Below are positions 23,401 through 35,404 of a stretch of 64,000 nt of DNA, in pieces (position 1 is the stretch's first letter; each line of letters starts with the position of its first letter). The position numbers were made by a program, and so were the translations under genes. The notes under the pieces were generated by a model. It was not told where the DNA came from. It saw only the letters and a program-made list of their open reading frames with translations, and searched no databases. The stretch is from Oreohelix idahoensis. Lineage: Eukaryota > Mollusca > Gastropoda > Stylommatophora > Oreohelicidae. The stretch lies in the NCBI GenBank assembly GCA_024509875.1, contig JAMPIV010012217.1:1-64000 (forward strand). Direction: 5' to 3'.

Positions 23401-24942
23401 CCTCAGCTTCTGCCATGAGTAATGGTGGTCCTGCACATTAGTCTTGAATATGTAAATCTGATCTGTCATCATCATAGAATTCCTCTGTTTATTCTGTCCA
23501 TTTTTCTTTGACATTTTCTTGAGCCATTAACAGTGTTTCTTCTTTTAATTTCAGACAGCCAGCAAGTGTTCTTCTGCATGTTGACTTACTTATTTCCTTG
23601 TACATAGATTATGTGTCTTTTCTGTGTTGTATTTTGAGCTTCTGCACTTCTAGTTCAGTCAAGTTTATTTTTATGTCTTACATTTGGTGACTATTTCTGT
23701 ATTTAATCTTTTATAGTCTTCTTTATCTTACGTCTTCTTTTTTTATCTTATCCATACCACTTTATTTTCTGTTTCTGTCTTCTTCTTCTTCCGTCCTTAG
23801 CCAAAGACCGACCAAGCAGTCAGAGGCCATCACGCCTTGTGGCGTCTTAAGGGCAACAGCAGATTGATTTTCTGTTTCTGTGTAGCTGGTTTATGGTGTT
23901 GTTCCTAACAACTTTTAAAGTCTCCTATTGGGATATTTCCAACTTTTCTCATGCAATATGTCTTGTTTTTTTTTTGTTTTTTTTGCAATCTTTCTCTCCT
24001 GTGCTTTAAGTAGTGGTCATGCTTGACACTGATATGAATGTGTTGATATGAATATGCTATTTATCAGCTGTTGCTTTGTCTCATCTGAGATTTATGTACA
24101 CCTGAGCATGGGAGTTATTTTGTCTAATTTCTATATCTAAGATAATTCTACAATCGCATGCACAAATTCTGCCTTAGTATTTGAACTCTTTCACTTACTT
24201 TTTTAAAGGTATTTTTGACAGGGAAGTTAGTAGGCTTGAATTTCAGCTGACCTTCATTGCTTCTGATTTAACTTGAATTTCTGCTGACCTTCATTTCTTC
24301 CGATTTAACATGCTGATCTTTGCTTAGTTACGTTCACATGATGTATTGAGTGTATCCATGAGCTTTTTTGACGTCTGTGTATAATAGACATTGGTCCTCT
24401 GCCAGAGTAATTGTCTTACAAAGTTTGAATTTGGTTCTAGCATTATCCTATTCATATAAAAAAGGAGTGGTGACAGTCACATCTCTGTCACCCTTCTTTG
24501 TAACCCTAAAAAAAAAAATTTTATTGCACAAGGCTCTTATATTTATAGTAATATTTTTTGGGTCAGGTGAACATCTTTGACAGAATAGACCGGGGCAAAC
24601 TCTGACATTTTAGAAGCTAATGGAATACAAGGACAACATCACAGCCTAATATTAGAGTTTTATATTACCTGCAGTATATTTATTTCCCGTAATTTCTTTT
24701 TAAAACTATATTGTTAATATTTCTGTTTTCTCTTGTTTATTGAATGAGTTGTTAGCAACCTATGATCAAATTAAAGTAGGTCATGATTGTTTTTGTAAAT
24801 AATGACATTTGTATTTCCAATCACCACGTCTGTCATTTCTTGGGAAAAACCTGGGAGGTTTAGACTAACACAACAGAATAATTTTAAAATGTTAAGTATG
24901 CATGTTTATCACTTGCCGTAACTCACCATTTTTGCATTTCAG
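23401..24942. other. intron with a LINE 3'-end scrap; otherwise nothing recognised
   Basis: Only 23776-23865 is recognised: on the minus strand it matches the LINE 3' end at 61060-61125 (GCGTGATGGCC, GACTGCTT, GGCTAAGGA) with a GAA-rich tail. A near-duplicate phrase, TGAATTTC-GCTGACCTTCATT-CTTC, occurs at 24236-24300. No other coding motif. Confidence 0.4.
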
Positions 24943-26402
24943 ATATGCATACCTGCTTCCATGGTCATCCTACCTTCTCCAGACTGGAATATATTCAAAT
25001 TGAGAAGAAGATAATTTTTGATGACAAATACTTGGAAACTGGGAAACAAGATGGACTGTCAAATGCTTTATTAGAAGACAAGAGTAATAAAATAATTGTA
25101 ATGGCAGTACAGAAAGATGATAACTCTGTTACTGAACAAACACAAGAAGGCAACACTGAGGCAAGAATGGCTGAAAATGAAACATCTGTGGGTTTCACAG
25201 GCTCTCAAGAAAAGACAGCAGAAGTTTGTAGAACTCTGAATGATTATCTGGTTACATCTGTTGCTCTTCATTCTAACTACCTGAACACACACAAAAGGAT
25301 ACATACTGGAGAGAAGCCTCACAAATATGATGTTTGTAGTGCATCTTTTGCTTATGCTAACAACCTGAAAACTCACAAAAGAATACATACTGGAGAGAGG
25401 CCTTACAGCTGTGATGTTTGTGGTGTATCATTCGCTCATTCTAGCAACCTGAAAACACACACAAGAGTGCATACTGGAGAGAAGCCTTACAAATGTGATG
25501 TTTGTGGTGCATCATATTTTGATGCAAACAAATTGAAAATACACAAAAGAATGCACACTGGAGACAAGCCTTACAAGTGTGATATTTGTGGTGCACAATT
25601 TATTTGCTGCAGTGATCTAAATAAGCACAGAAAAATACATTCGGGAGAAAGGCCTTACAGCTGTGATGTTTGTGGTGCTACTTTTGCTCGTAGTCACAAC
25701 CTGAAAACACACAAGAGAATACATACTGGAGATAAGCCTTACAAGTGTGATATTTGTGGTGTAAAATTTATTTGGTGTAGTGATCTAAACAAGCACGTAA
25801 GAGTACATACAGGAGAGAAGCCTTACAAATGTGATGTTTGTGGTGTATCATTTGCACATGCTAACACAATGAAAACACACAAAAGAATACATACTGGAGA
25901 GAAGCCTTACAAGTGTGATATCTGTGGTGTACAATTTATTCAGTGCAACGCTCTAAATAAGCACAAAAAAGTGCATACAGGAGAGAAGCCTTTTGAATGT
26001 GATGTTTGTGGTACATCATTTGCTCATGCTAGCAATCTGAAAGCACACAAAAGAATACATACTGGAGAAAGGCCTTACAGATGTGATATTTGTGGTGCAT
26101 CTTTTGCTCATACTAACAACCTGAAAACACACACAAGAGTACATACTGGAGAGAGGCCTTTCAGATGTGATGTTTGTGGTGCATATTTTGCTCATTCTAA
26201 CAACCTAAAAACACACAAAAGAATACATACTGGAGAGAAGCCCTACAAATGTGATGTTTGTGGTGTAAAATTTATTCAGTGCAGTGACCTTAATAAGCAT
26301 GTAAGAGTACATACTGGAGAGAAGCCTTACAAATGTGATATTTGTAGTGCATCTTTTGCTCGTGTAGACAGCTTGAATACACACAAAAGAATACATACTT
26401 GA
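24943..26402 (+). CDS. C2H2 zinc-finger array exon (PRDM/ZNF-like)
   Basis: Acceptor TTGCATTTCAG then in-frame coding to TGA at 26400. About 100 acidic residues without a recognised domain lead into the array. The first two fingers are degenerate: one lacks the Cys pair, the next has Tyr for its first Cys (KYDVC). Twelve intact fingers follow (C-x2-C-x12-H-x3-H) joined by TGEKP/TGERP linkers. Two finger classes occur: FAH/ARxxNLKTHKRIH and FIxCSDLNKHVRVH. The TGA replaces the GGA glycine codon of the next linker, and decayed fingers continue beyond it. The product should be a nuclear DNA-binding protein. With the knuckle exon it may be PRDM9-like; alone it is an ordinary C2H2 protein. Confidence 0.85.
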
Positions 26403-26620
26403 GACAGGTGTTAGAAATACATTTCTGGTTCATCTTTTGCTTATGCTAACAGGCTGAAAAAACACAAGAGATACCATACCTGGGTGATGTATGGGATGCA
26501 TCTTTTGCTGTTACAGTAAATCTAAAGAGAGATGACGGAACACATACAGCAGAGAAGCCTTATATGTGTAATGTTGTGCTATATTATTTCATCATCTTAA
26601 GAGATGATTGAGGATTTCCT
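26403..26620 (+). pseudogene. decayed zinc fingers after the stop codon
   Basis: Beyond the TGA, phrases such as SSFAYANRLKKHKR-HT and HTAEKPYMCN can be read with frame changes, so the ancestral array was at least two fingers longer. Confidence 0.7.
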
Positions 26621-26665
26621 AATAGTACTGAACTAAAAACTAGGGCTGGGATCTTTAACGATTAA

Positions 26666-26933
26666 TGGTGTAATGGCTACAACGTTGTACTGGCGACCAG
26701 GTGTTCATGGTTCAAACCCGGCCGTCGGCGTTTGAAGAAATGTTTACGACCGGAAATTTGACTGAATAATCTGAACGGCTCCTGCACATAAATCCCGTGT
26801 GGATGGGAAGGAACGAAGCTCCTGACCGGGTTGGAAGGAAAGTCCACTGACCCCCCAGCCTCGCAATGACATGTCATTGGGCCGAAAGAGCTGGAAAGCT
26901 CGAGTGCCGCTGGTTATAGAAAAAAAAAAAAAA
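26666..26933 (+). mobile_element. tRNA-derived SINE with 9-bp target duplication
   Basis: Flanked by AACGATTAA at 26657-26665 and 26934-26942. The head has A-box-like GTAATGGCTACAACG and B-box GGTTCAAACCC; the tail is an A run. Body words (GTTTACGACCGGAAATTTGACTG) resemble the SINE at 1103 (GTCGACCGGGATTTGGACTG), so the two are probably related families. Confidence 0.85.
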
Positions 26934-26942
26934 AACGATTAA

Positions 26943-29872
26943 TTAATACGATTATCTCTTCTGTTCATACTAATCATGTTTACACCCCCACCACTTCATA
27001 GACTTATCTATGACAATATCTTTCAAGATTCTGAACTTATCGTAACTATTGCCTACAACAAATCTGCCCGTAAACGATTACATCATTTCCATGCTCCAAA
27101 ATCCCATTCGTATCTTAAGTGCGTGTCTTTAATCTGTCACCAGATGGATATTCACCGACATATTCCTGTGCAAACGCACAACTCTCAGGCAACGACCTGG
27201 GATCTTGTTCCCTCTCAGACAGAAAATATTATTTGTGATAAGACAACTGATTGTAGCTATCTTCGCTTTGTTTATGTATTAATCCGGGCGCTCCCCTTCA
27301 CTGTCTGGGGTTTTTTAAAATAAAATGTTGCCTCGTTTTGGCGAGGCGCGTCCCGTTCAACATTGTTGGTTATATTAGGGCGCATGTCCAAATATAAAAG
27401 ACCTTTAGGTCTGAGTATTTTATTTCACTGTATGGTCGGAAATGTGTTACCCACTCGTAAACAACCTTTCACTCTTCAGATCCAGGAGTCAGTATGGGGT
27501 CAAACGAAAGTCAGTGATTACAATAATCAGGAAAGATGGTTGATGAAGCCCAGACATGACAAGAATTGAAGGAAGAAAGTGTGAACAATGAGCCGAAAGT
27601 CACAACTACTGTAATAAGTGGGGAAAAAAGAAAGGGAGAGCACAGAATGAATTACAGGGTGGCACAGGAAACTGTAACGAATGAGGTTTTTTCGTCACAT
27701 GCTATAATATAAAATATGAATGAATTTTATCAAATTTTTGTCTTATAGTTGTTTATTAGTTGTATATATACCTTACTTTTATGTAATTAAAATGTAATTG
27801 TCTAAAAATATGTGGGGGGGGGGGGGGGTGTCTTTCATCATTCAGATGTATTGCCCCTCACTTGGACAATTCCTAAATATGAAATATTTTTCATTACTAA
27901 CATTGAACTAATATTTATATGTTACTATGTGAATATTAATATGTGAAAATTGCTAGTGGATGTCCACGCCATTTGAGGCTGGCAACCTCAGCACTGTTGT
28001 ACGGAAGGTAAATTGTTTGATTTGGCCCGTCTAAGTAGAGTGGATGTCGGCAAATATGCGAGAGAAGGTATAGAAAATAGATTTCACAGGTGGTAGATTG
28101 AGGGAAAGATATGTCTCTGGAGTGATTAGGTTATCTCCTCCAGCCTATCCGTACGACTGTACTTTATTACCAGACAGCCTTGGCCTCCCTATCAAGAATA
28201 GATAAGTTACTCTACACACACACAGCTGTGTGACAACAAGACACACAACGTGAAAAACTACGGATAAATGGGTATGGGTCTGACCAACACACAAAGGTAA
28301 GTTTCTTTGTAGTTTATTATCATTTAAACTCGACAACATCAAAGTATCTAAAGAAAAATATCAAAGAGTCATTGACATGAATGTGAAATAAAGCTGAAAA
28401 AGTGCACCCTCCCCGAATGGAGAAAAAAACCCAAAATTATTAACCCAAAGGTTGAAGGTTAGCACTCTGTTACAGAATGAATAGTATTGGTACTCTATGA
28501 GACCCAGTAAAGTAAACAAAATTTAGACAAATCATATGTATGGATAGTTTCCAGCAAAGAAGGAAAATACTCGCACACTCTTTCAAACAATGGCCACTCA
28601 CACTCTTACCTAATTGCCTGGTATGGTAGGTCTGTATTATCCCTTGGTAAAAGAATTGGTCCATGAAAATATTATCTATTTCACTTAATATTCTGTCACC
28701 CCAGTTGTCGCAGATCCATATTGGCCCCAGTTCATCCCCAGAACTAGCTAGTGAGGTGAACGCCTGATATGGTGCTTCTCCTGGATATAAATGTTACTAC
28801 AAATAGTTAAAACTGTGAGAGTTCTTGAGGTTCACCCTTTCACGGGGAAAATACTTCCAGTATTGGGAAACATCTGGTTGCTAAAAATTTGTTACAGGTG
28901 ATGATGATGGTTCTTCTTTCGGCCAACTCTGTGTTAGAGCGCCGATTCTGCACAGCTTATGTATCTAGGGAGATACTCCACTGGAATTACGACTGTCAGG
29001 AGTCAGGACCAATAATAATGTTATATGTACACCGCTGTGGCTGGTAAAAATATAAATCTGGATTTGGTAAGTCCAGTGGTTAAATTTTATTGTTCTAAAA
29101 TACCATTTGGCGAGTGAGCGTTTCTAAATGAAATTGGTAACGTACAAGCCAAGTACAGGAGAAAAGTAACAAACAGAAGAAGACCGCTGGACACCTTTGT
29201 GATCAAGTCTGCGAAGAATACAAGAAAACATTTATGAAAAAAATGCTACTACCATATATACACACAGACGGGGACAAGACAATCTCATCTCCACTCCGTC
29301 AGTCCTGACTAGGTTTACAAGGCACATGGTGTTTCCTTACACCTACACGCTAGCAGACGTCGCTGGCGGCTGAGTTCGGTCGGGCTGAGTTATGTTAACT
29401 CGCCCGCCCCTGCTCGCGTCAGCGTACAGTGTTAATTATTATTTAATTTCTCCATACGCGCTCCCTAAACAATGATCGCCTGTCATTAAATAGCTACTAA
29501 ATTGTCGGCTTCTGTTAGTTTTGTCGTATGATATTAAAGTAATAGACACTATAATAACAAATATACAAAATGAAATATAACGTGTATTTCTATACTCCCA
29601 CTATCAGTCGCTTTAATGCCTATAAGTCTGATCAGCTAAACTGTCGGGTTTATCTCTCCTGTAGAGATTAAGTGTCGCGTCTGCCTACACTGTTAACCTA
29701 ATTACCGTCTAAGGTATGTGGGTAGCGGGTGGCGTGATTTTAATTGAATATCTGGTATGAAGTCGCTACGCATTACTTTATTTCACTCGTTTTACTAGCG
29801 AGAAAATCTAAGTGAAGAATAAATGTTAAGCTATCACATTTTAAATCATTAGCACTATTATCCTTTTACTAC
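26943..29872. other. long gene-poor stretch
   Basis: Open frames at 26976-27323 and 27363-27569 show no known motif. A run of 15 G lies at 27814-27828. A ~30-base phrase, GTACGGAAGGTAAATTGTTT then ATTTGGCCCGTCT at about 28007-28040, recurs at about 39072-39107. Nothing else is recognised. Confidence 0.4.
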
Positions 29873-30202
29873 ATGGTACGCAACCAGACGATACATCAAG
29901 GCCTTAAATCCTACCCCCTGCAGACCCAAGTAGAACAGTCCAAATTAAGATGGTTTGGCCATGTCTGCAGAATGGGAGAAGATCGGATACACGACAAGCA
30001 TGGGAAACAAAGAGCCAAGGATCCAGACCCCGAGGATGACCCAGAGTCCGCTGGGAGGACAACATTAGACAATCTTTGAAGGACCGAGGACTAGAATGGA
30101 ACCAGGCCAGGAGGAAGACAGCCGATAGGATAGTCTGGCGCTCTCTCTTCCAAACCTCTACACCTCACGGTAGAAGGAGAACGACTAAGTAAGTAAGTTA
30201 TC
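29873..30202 (+). pseudogene. LINE 3' end with (TAAG)n tail
   Basis: Encodes the LINE C-terminal tail (QSKLRWFGHVCRMGEDRIHD) and a 3' region ending in ACGACTAAGTAAGTAAGT. The sequence GAGTCCGCTGGGAGGACAA through GGATAGT is shared with 42788-42905, and the tail with 62246-62290 (minus), so these are one family. Confidence 0.75.
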
Positions 30203-30925
30203 CTTTTACCAGAAAATTCAGGATGAAAATCTCCATGAATCAGTAATACACCATATTCACAAGAATTGGGTTCTAGGACTGCGCGCTAGAATATTCAAAA
30301 TTCTGACTGACTTCTGATAGTTGGGTTAAGAAAACATCAGTGTATATATCATTAGATTGCTCTGATCTCTAATGTTGTTAATTTCACACTACTGTGTGGA
30401 ACGAAAAATTCAGAGACTACCGCTCAAGATGAAAGCTTACGATTCGGCTACCAGAATCTCTCGTCTGGCGCTGTTGACCGACATCAGAGGCTTTACTTAC
30501 GGCTAACGGGTTACTCTTTAAAATGCCCGTGTCTCGAGATCAAAGAGCACAGGGCATTATAAACTTTCCCTGAGTAAAACTTCAAAAGAGTCTGTGTTTC
30601 GTCTCTCTCAGGTGCTGTCTGCCTGAGAGGTATTATGATTGACAGATGAAGCTCGCGTGAGTGGACGAGGGAAACAAACCTGATTTGCTTTCCTGTTATG
30701 ACTGACAGGTCACGAAGTTTGTAAACACTGTGTTAGCTCATGTTAAAAGAAAAGAAGGGGGGGATGAAAGAGTAAGCTGTGTAAGTAAAGACAGACAATA
30801 TAATGCAGGTTTTTAGCTAGCAAATCACAAAGCAGCTAGGAGGTTACAATAGACTGTCAGATTACTGTAGACTGTTTTTCCATTACACGTCACAGTACGT
30901 CCGGGCTTGAAGATGTGAAACCCAT
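30203..30925. other. probable 3' flank/LTR of element C; nothing proven
   Basis: Lies just past the RNase H end of minus-strand element C, where its polypurine tract and 3' LTR should be. I could not define LTR ends or match them to sequence at 38.4-38.9 kb. Confidence 0.25.
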
Positions 30926-31155
30926 TCATATCTCATTAATGGAAACAGAGCTACTGTCATCCGTAGCTACAGAGTGATGGTTATCTTCACTTGCATTATT
31001 CTCTTCGTTAGTCCAATGGCGACTCATAAAGTCAGCGCCTACATTTTCTCTCCCTGGTATGTATTGTACTTTGAACGAGTACACACTTAACAAAATAGCC
31101 CAACGCATAATTCTTGCGTTAAAATCCGTATTGGCTCCTAGGAACGCCAATGGAG
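30926..31155 (-). pseudogene. C-terminal RNase H fragment of element C
   Basis: Reads APLAFLGANTDFNARIMRWA, then IPGRENVGADFMSRH, the usual end of a Ty3-type RNase H and tether. Removing 31161-34215 plus one CATGG joins it to QSDH at 34221 in frame. Confidence 0.85.
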
Positions 31156-31829
31156 CATGGTGTTATGAGTAAAATTATAACATATCTTACGATATCAACA
31201 AGGCTTGTTTAGGGACAAGTTTGTTGATATGCGTTTCCTGGGAGACTACTGGAAGTGCGTCTTTGTCTTTTGGACATATATTTGCAGACGAATTTGCCGG
31301 CTTTTGGTGGCAGAAGTGATCTATGCTTCGAGGCCATTCTTGTGTGTTCCATATTGGGGAACGGATGTACTTTTGACAGCTCCTAGATGTATGCTCTTTG
31401 TAAAGAGTTATAATGATGTATTACAGCTAGATCGTCCTTATGCTTCATGGAGTCTATGCTGTATTAAATCGTAGTATAACAAGTGAATGCTTCCTGATGT
31501 GGAATGAGAGAGAAATATTAAATAAAGTGTGCAGCAACATGGCGAAGACATCATGTTATTAGTCGACTGTATAGCGACGGATTTTTAAGACGGGCTATGT
31601 CATGCCATGCTCTTATATGATTAATCAATGCTTGTCAATTGGAGCCTGTCTTCACATATTAAACATTGTCTTCATGTCCTAACTGACCTTGAGGAATTCT
31701 TTGCAGTTAAAGTTAAAAAGGTACTGTACAAGTTTCTCATAAAACTTATACCGACATATGGAGATGCCGTGTATAATCATTACAAGTGAGAGCAGCGTTA
31801 TGGGTTGGACCTCTTACAGAGTTCAAGTA

Positions 31830-34175
31830 CAGTAGAACTCCATTTATCCGAACCCCATGGGACCGACCATCGTTCGGATAATCAAATGTTCGGATAATTG
31901 GATTACATAATGTATCGAGTACATGTACACATATTTCTAAAAATAATTAACCATCACAAGGAAATTACACTATAAAACATATTTACTTGTACTGTAATAA
32001 TAATACCCACACTGTATTAGATCACTGTATCACAAAAATCTTTCATTACACTGCAGTGCATGTACTACTTGTATTAATTATTTTTTTTAAGAAAGAGAAA
32101 TGTTTTCAAAATAACATTACAAACGATTCAAAACCAGGCGCAACTTACGCATACATGTACTTGCACAGATGTAACCCACTATTTAAAATAATGAGGAATC
32201 CTCTTTTGCACCAAACTGGATAGTCTCCTTTTGGCTGCTAAGTCCCGCATTCTCTTCAACAGCAGAAGCTGTGTAGGACAGCTGTCATCTTCTTGCTCGT
32301 ACCAAGCCATCGCTGTTTCTAGTGCTATAAAGGCCTCTTCAGGACTTGGTCGACGTTTTGGGTTTTCTTCATAATCTACAAGTACATCATGTACTTCTGA
32401 GGTGTCTTCATCATCGGTCACTACATGTATTTGGTTTTCTTCTTGCACAAAAGACAAAATTTCTTCGTCATTCAAAAACTGAAAACCAGAATCATTATCA
32501 TCTTCTAGCCACATGTGTGCATCATCTTTGTCACAGGCCAAAAATCCGGGCATTGCTTGAAACAGTTCCACAACTTCATTTAAACAATCATCATTTGTGT
32601 CCACTACAGTAGTTTCATTTCCTCCTTTTTTCCCAAGCAATCTATTCCAAGCCTTGTTGAGATTATCTTGTGACAGGGTGGTCCAAGCATCAGCTAACAT
32701 ATATCAGCAGTCTTTGAGATTAATCTTTTTGGAAAACGCCACCACACTTTCTTCATCTTCAGCCAACAATAAACGACGCAGGACTTCCTTCTTGTACATC
32801 TTTTTAAGCTTTGCTATAACACCCTGATCCATTGGTTGAATCAGTGCTGTTACATTGGGAGGCAGAAAAATTACTTTTAAAATTTGCATCTACTGCATTC
32901 AATGTATCCGTCTCTGGATGAGATGGTACATTGTCCAGTAGAAGAATTACTTTTCCAGTTTTCTTTTCTTGCTCTCTCAACCTCTTCACATTTGGGATGA
33001 ACTGATTTGTATACCAATCAAGAAATATTTCACTATTCATCCAAGCACTCTTCTGTGCTTTGTAGCACAATGGGAGACATGTCACATTTTTTAAACAACG
33101 TGGTTTTTTGGCTTTACCGATCATTAGCACCGGTAAACGATGACTTCCACTGGCATTCGCGGCTACCAAAATTGTTACTCTCTCTTTGCACTTTTTAAAC
33201 ACAGGGGAAGCTGCTTCGCGCTGAGATGCAAGTGATTTTTGAGGCAATGATTTCCAGCATAAGCCAGTCTCATCGGCATTATACACATTGAGTGAATAAC
33301 CTTCTTCTTCCAAAAAAGCCAAGAATGTTTCTTTAAAATTTTCAGCGGCAGTTGCATCGCTAGATAAGGATTCCCCTTGGATCTCCAATTCTCGTATGCC
33401 ATGACGAGATTTAAAGTTTCTTAACCATCCCTGGCTAGCCTTAAAGTCAGGAGGACAGTCAAGTTGATTGTTGAACTGAAGTGCCTTTTCACACAATAGA
33501 GAACCAGAGATAGTTTCCCCTTTGCTTCTTCTTTGCACAAACCATATATACAAAGCCTCTTCCAATTTCAAATCTTTCGCATGTCTCATGGTTTACGTTT
33601 CTTCGACCCATTTTCACTATCCAATTTCGATGCAAAACTCATAATTTTATCCTTGTTACTTTTGATGTCAGAGACGGTAGCTTTCCCAACACTGAAAATC
33701 CTCGCAAGTGAAGACACAGTTTCACCTTTTCCTAGTCTCTTGATAATTTCTGTTTTCGTTTCAATTGACAAAACATTGCGGTTCCTTTTATATGCTTTAG
33801 GCCTTCTGGAAGATGCCATATCGCACAGAGAAATACTTGCACACCAAAATTATTCTGCTGTAGTAGCAGACACAATTATTTTAAGTTGAACTGTCTGTTT
33901 AGCCAGTGTTCTGCCTAGAACGCACACGTACACTAGATTGGTAAACCAGATATTAACTGACTTTATGATCTAACTGACTTCCTGTACGTAAGCGACCGAC
34001 CATTAGCCCATTCCATCCTCTACAAATTGTTCGCACACATTTGAAGCTTGCAGCATCAAAAGATTCAAAAATAAAGTCTAACATGACTGGTGGCGCCTGA
34101 TTTTTTTTTCTCGAAAAAATGTTCGGATAATTGGATGTTCGGATAATTGGGGTTCGGATAAATGGAGTTCTACTG
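31830..34175 (-). mobile_element. Tigger/pogo-type DNA transposon, 2346 bp
   Basis: Perfect 28-bp terminal inverted repeats (31830-31857 and 34148-34175) start CAGTAGAACTCCATTTATCC. The target duplication is TA (31828-31829, 34176-34177). Subterminal GTTCGGATAAT motifs occur twice near each end. It encodes one pogo-type transposase on the minus strand, broken by frameshifts and a stop. Length, TA duplication and domain order match Tigger elements. Confidence 0.92.
32179..33819 (-). pseudogene. pogo/Tigger-type transposase pseudogene
   Basis: Cut-and-paste transposase of CENP-B-like build. N-terminal psq-type helix-turn-helix: RNVLSIETKTEIIKRLGKGE, SLARIFSVGKATVSDIK. A second HTH follows: EEALYIWFVQRRSKGE, GWLRNFKSRHGI. 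DDE domain: first Asp in YNADETGL, second in LLLDNVPSH, third in LPPNVTALIQPMDQG. A Glu/Asp-rich C-terminus ends at 32179. Frameshifts at about 33589 and 32885 and a stop at about 32704 kill it; about 545 residues originally. All three catalytic Asp codons survive. Confidence 0.9.
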
Positions 34176-34220
34176 TATCAGCTCAATAAAATAACCCATA
34201 ACAAGATAAATAACACATGG

Positions 34221-35404
34221 TCACTTTGTACTGTGAATGGAACTCCATATAAATATTCATAGTGCCTCCTGATTCTGTTCACTAGTGTGAGACATTCTCT
34301 TTCAACGGTCAAATAGTTTTTCTCTGTTGCGTTAAGTTTCCTGCTCCCATAAGTGACTGGAAACAATAGGTTAGGGTGTTTGTCGTCTGACTGCAGCAGT
34401 GTCGATCCAATTCAATTATCACTGGCATCAACCCTTAACACGAAAGGTTTCTTGAGATCAGGTAACCTTAGAATGGGATATGTGGTCAGCTGGTCCTTAA
34501 GAGTGAGGTACGCGATTTTGCACTCGGTGGTCCAGACAACTTTATCCGGTTTTCCTTTTTGCGTGAGGTCCGTTAATGGCACAGTAAGTCCGTTGAGGTT
34601 TTTAATAAACTTCTGGTATTACGCGCAGAGTGAGAGAAAAGATCAAGTATCCTTCTTAGTTTTGGGCCTAGTTGCGGCTCATATTTTCTTGATGTTTTTC
34701 TCTACTGGCCACATACAACCTTGAGAAATGGTATGACCTAGGAAGTCAAGCTTTTCAAAGCCGATTAAACATTTGCTAAGTCGGGCCGTCAACCCGGCTT
34801 CTTTTAGTCTCCTGAGGAGCATAGTGACCGTAGCAATATGTTCTTCTTAGTTATCCGTTGCAATAAGTATGTCGTCCATGAAATTGTGAATGTTTGGACT
34901 TTGCAAGGGTTCCAAAAGCTTTCTCATCATTCTGGTGAAGACTCCTGGTGCATTGTGTAAACCGAAAGGCATAACATTAAAAGTATAATGTCCTTCGCTT
35001 GTGCTAAAGGCTAGAAGGGGTTTAATTTCCTCCTTAACTGGTATTTGGTAATAACCTTTGCTCAGGTCAATCTTGGAGAAAATTTTTGCCTTGCTTCGCT
35101 TAGTAAACAGTTCTGCGGCTCTTGGGAGTGGTTCAGGCTGAAATTCTGTTACTGTGTTGAGTAATCGGTAGTCAATACACAGCAGAACTTCCTTATTCAG
35201 TTTCTGTAACAGTACAACGCTTGAGCTATAAGATGTGGACTCGCTAATAATCCCAGCTTGCAGTAGTTTGTCTATTTCTCCACATAATGTGTCTGCTTTT
35301 GCATACGGGATCGGATAAACTTTGGTTCTTACTGGCTTCATTTCGAATTCTACGAGACGTGTAAGACCAGGTATGTTTGTTAAGACTGCTGAATACTGTT
35401 TCAA
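34221..35404 (-). pseudogene. reverse transcriptase and start of RNase H, element C
   Basis: RT motifs on the minus strand: YPIPYAKADTLCGEIDKLL, LCIDYRLLNTV, IDLSKGYYQIPV, FGLHNAPGVF, FMDD. The connection is decayed; RNase H resumes at about 34366 (VTYGSRKLNATEKNYLTVERECL, then FTVQSDH) and is cut by the solo LTR. A Ty3/gypsy-type RT, most like those of copies A and B (shared NAP-VF-RMMRKLL-PL blocks), but a separate family. Confidence 0.85.

Larger units (their letters stand above)
31161..34215. mobile_element. solo LTR inserted in element C RNase H, itself split by Tigger
   Basis: Flanked by a perfect 5-bp duplication CATGG at 31156-31160 and 34216-34220. Ends are TGTTATGAG and AAATAACA, so TG...CA. 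Without the Tigger insert it is ~707 bp with no coding sequence, as expected for a solo LTR left by LTR-LTR recombination. An AATAAA on the plus strand at about 31521 could be its polyadenylation signal. It is not the LTR of copies A/B (TGTCATGAAATATT). Excising it restores QSDH-APLAF in the RNase H frame. Confidence 0.8.

Noticed and set aside
26976..27323. 115-codon open frame as a gene
   Set aside because: No motif, no splice context, composition like the surroundings.
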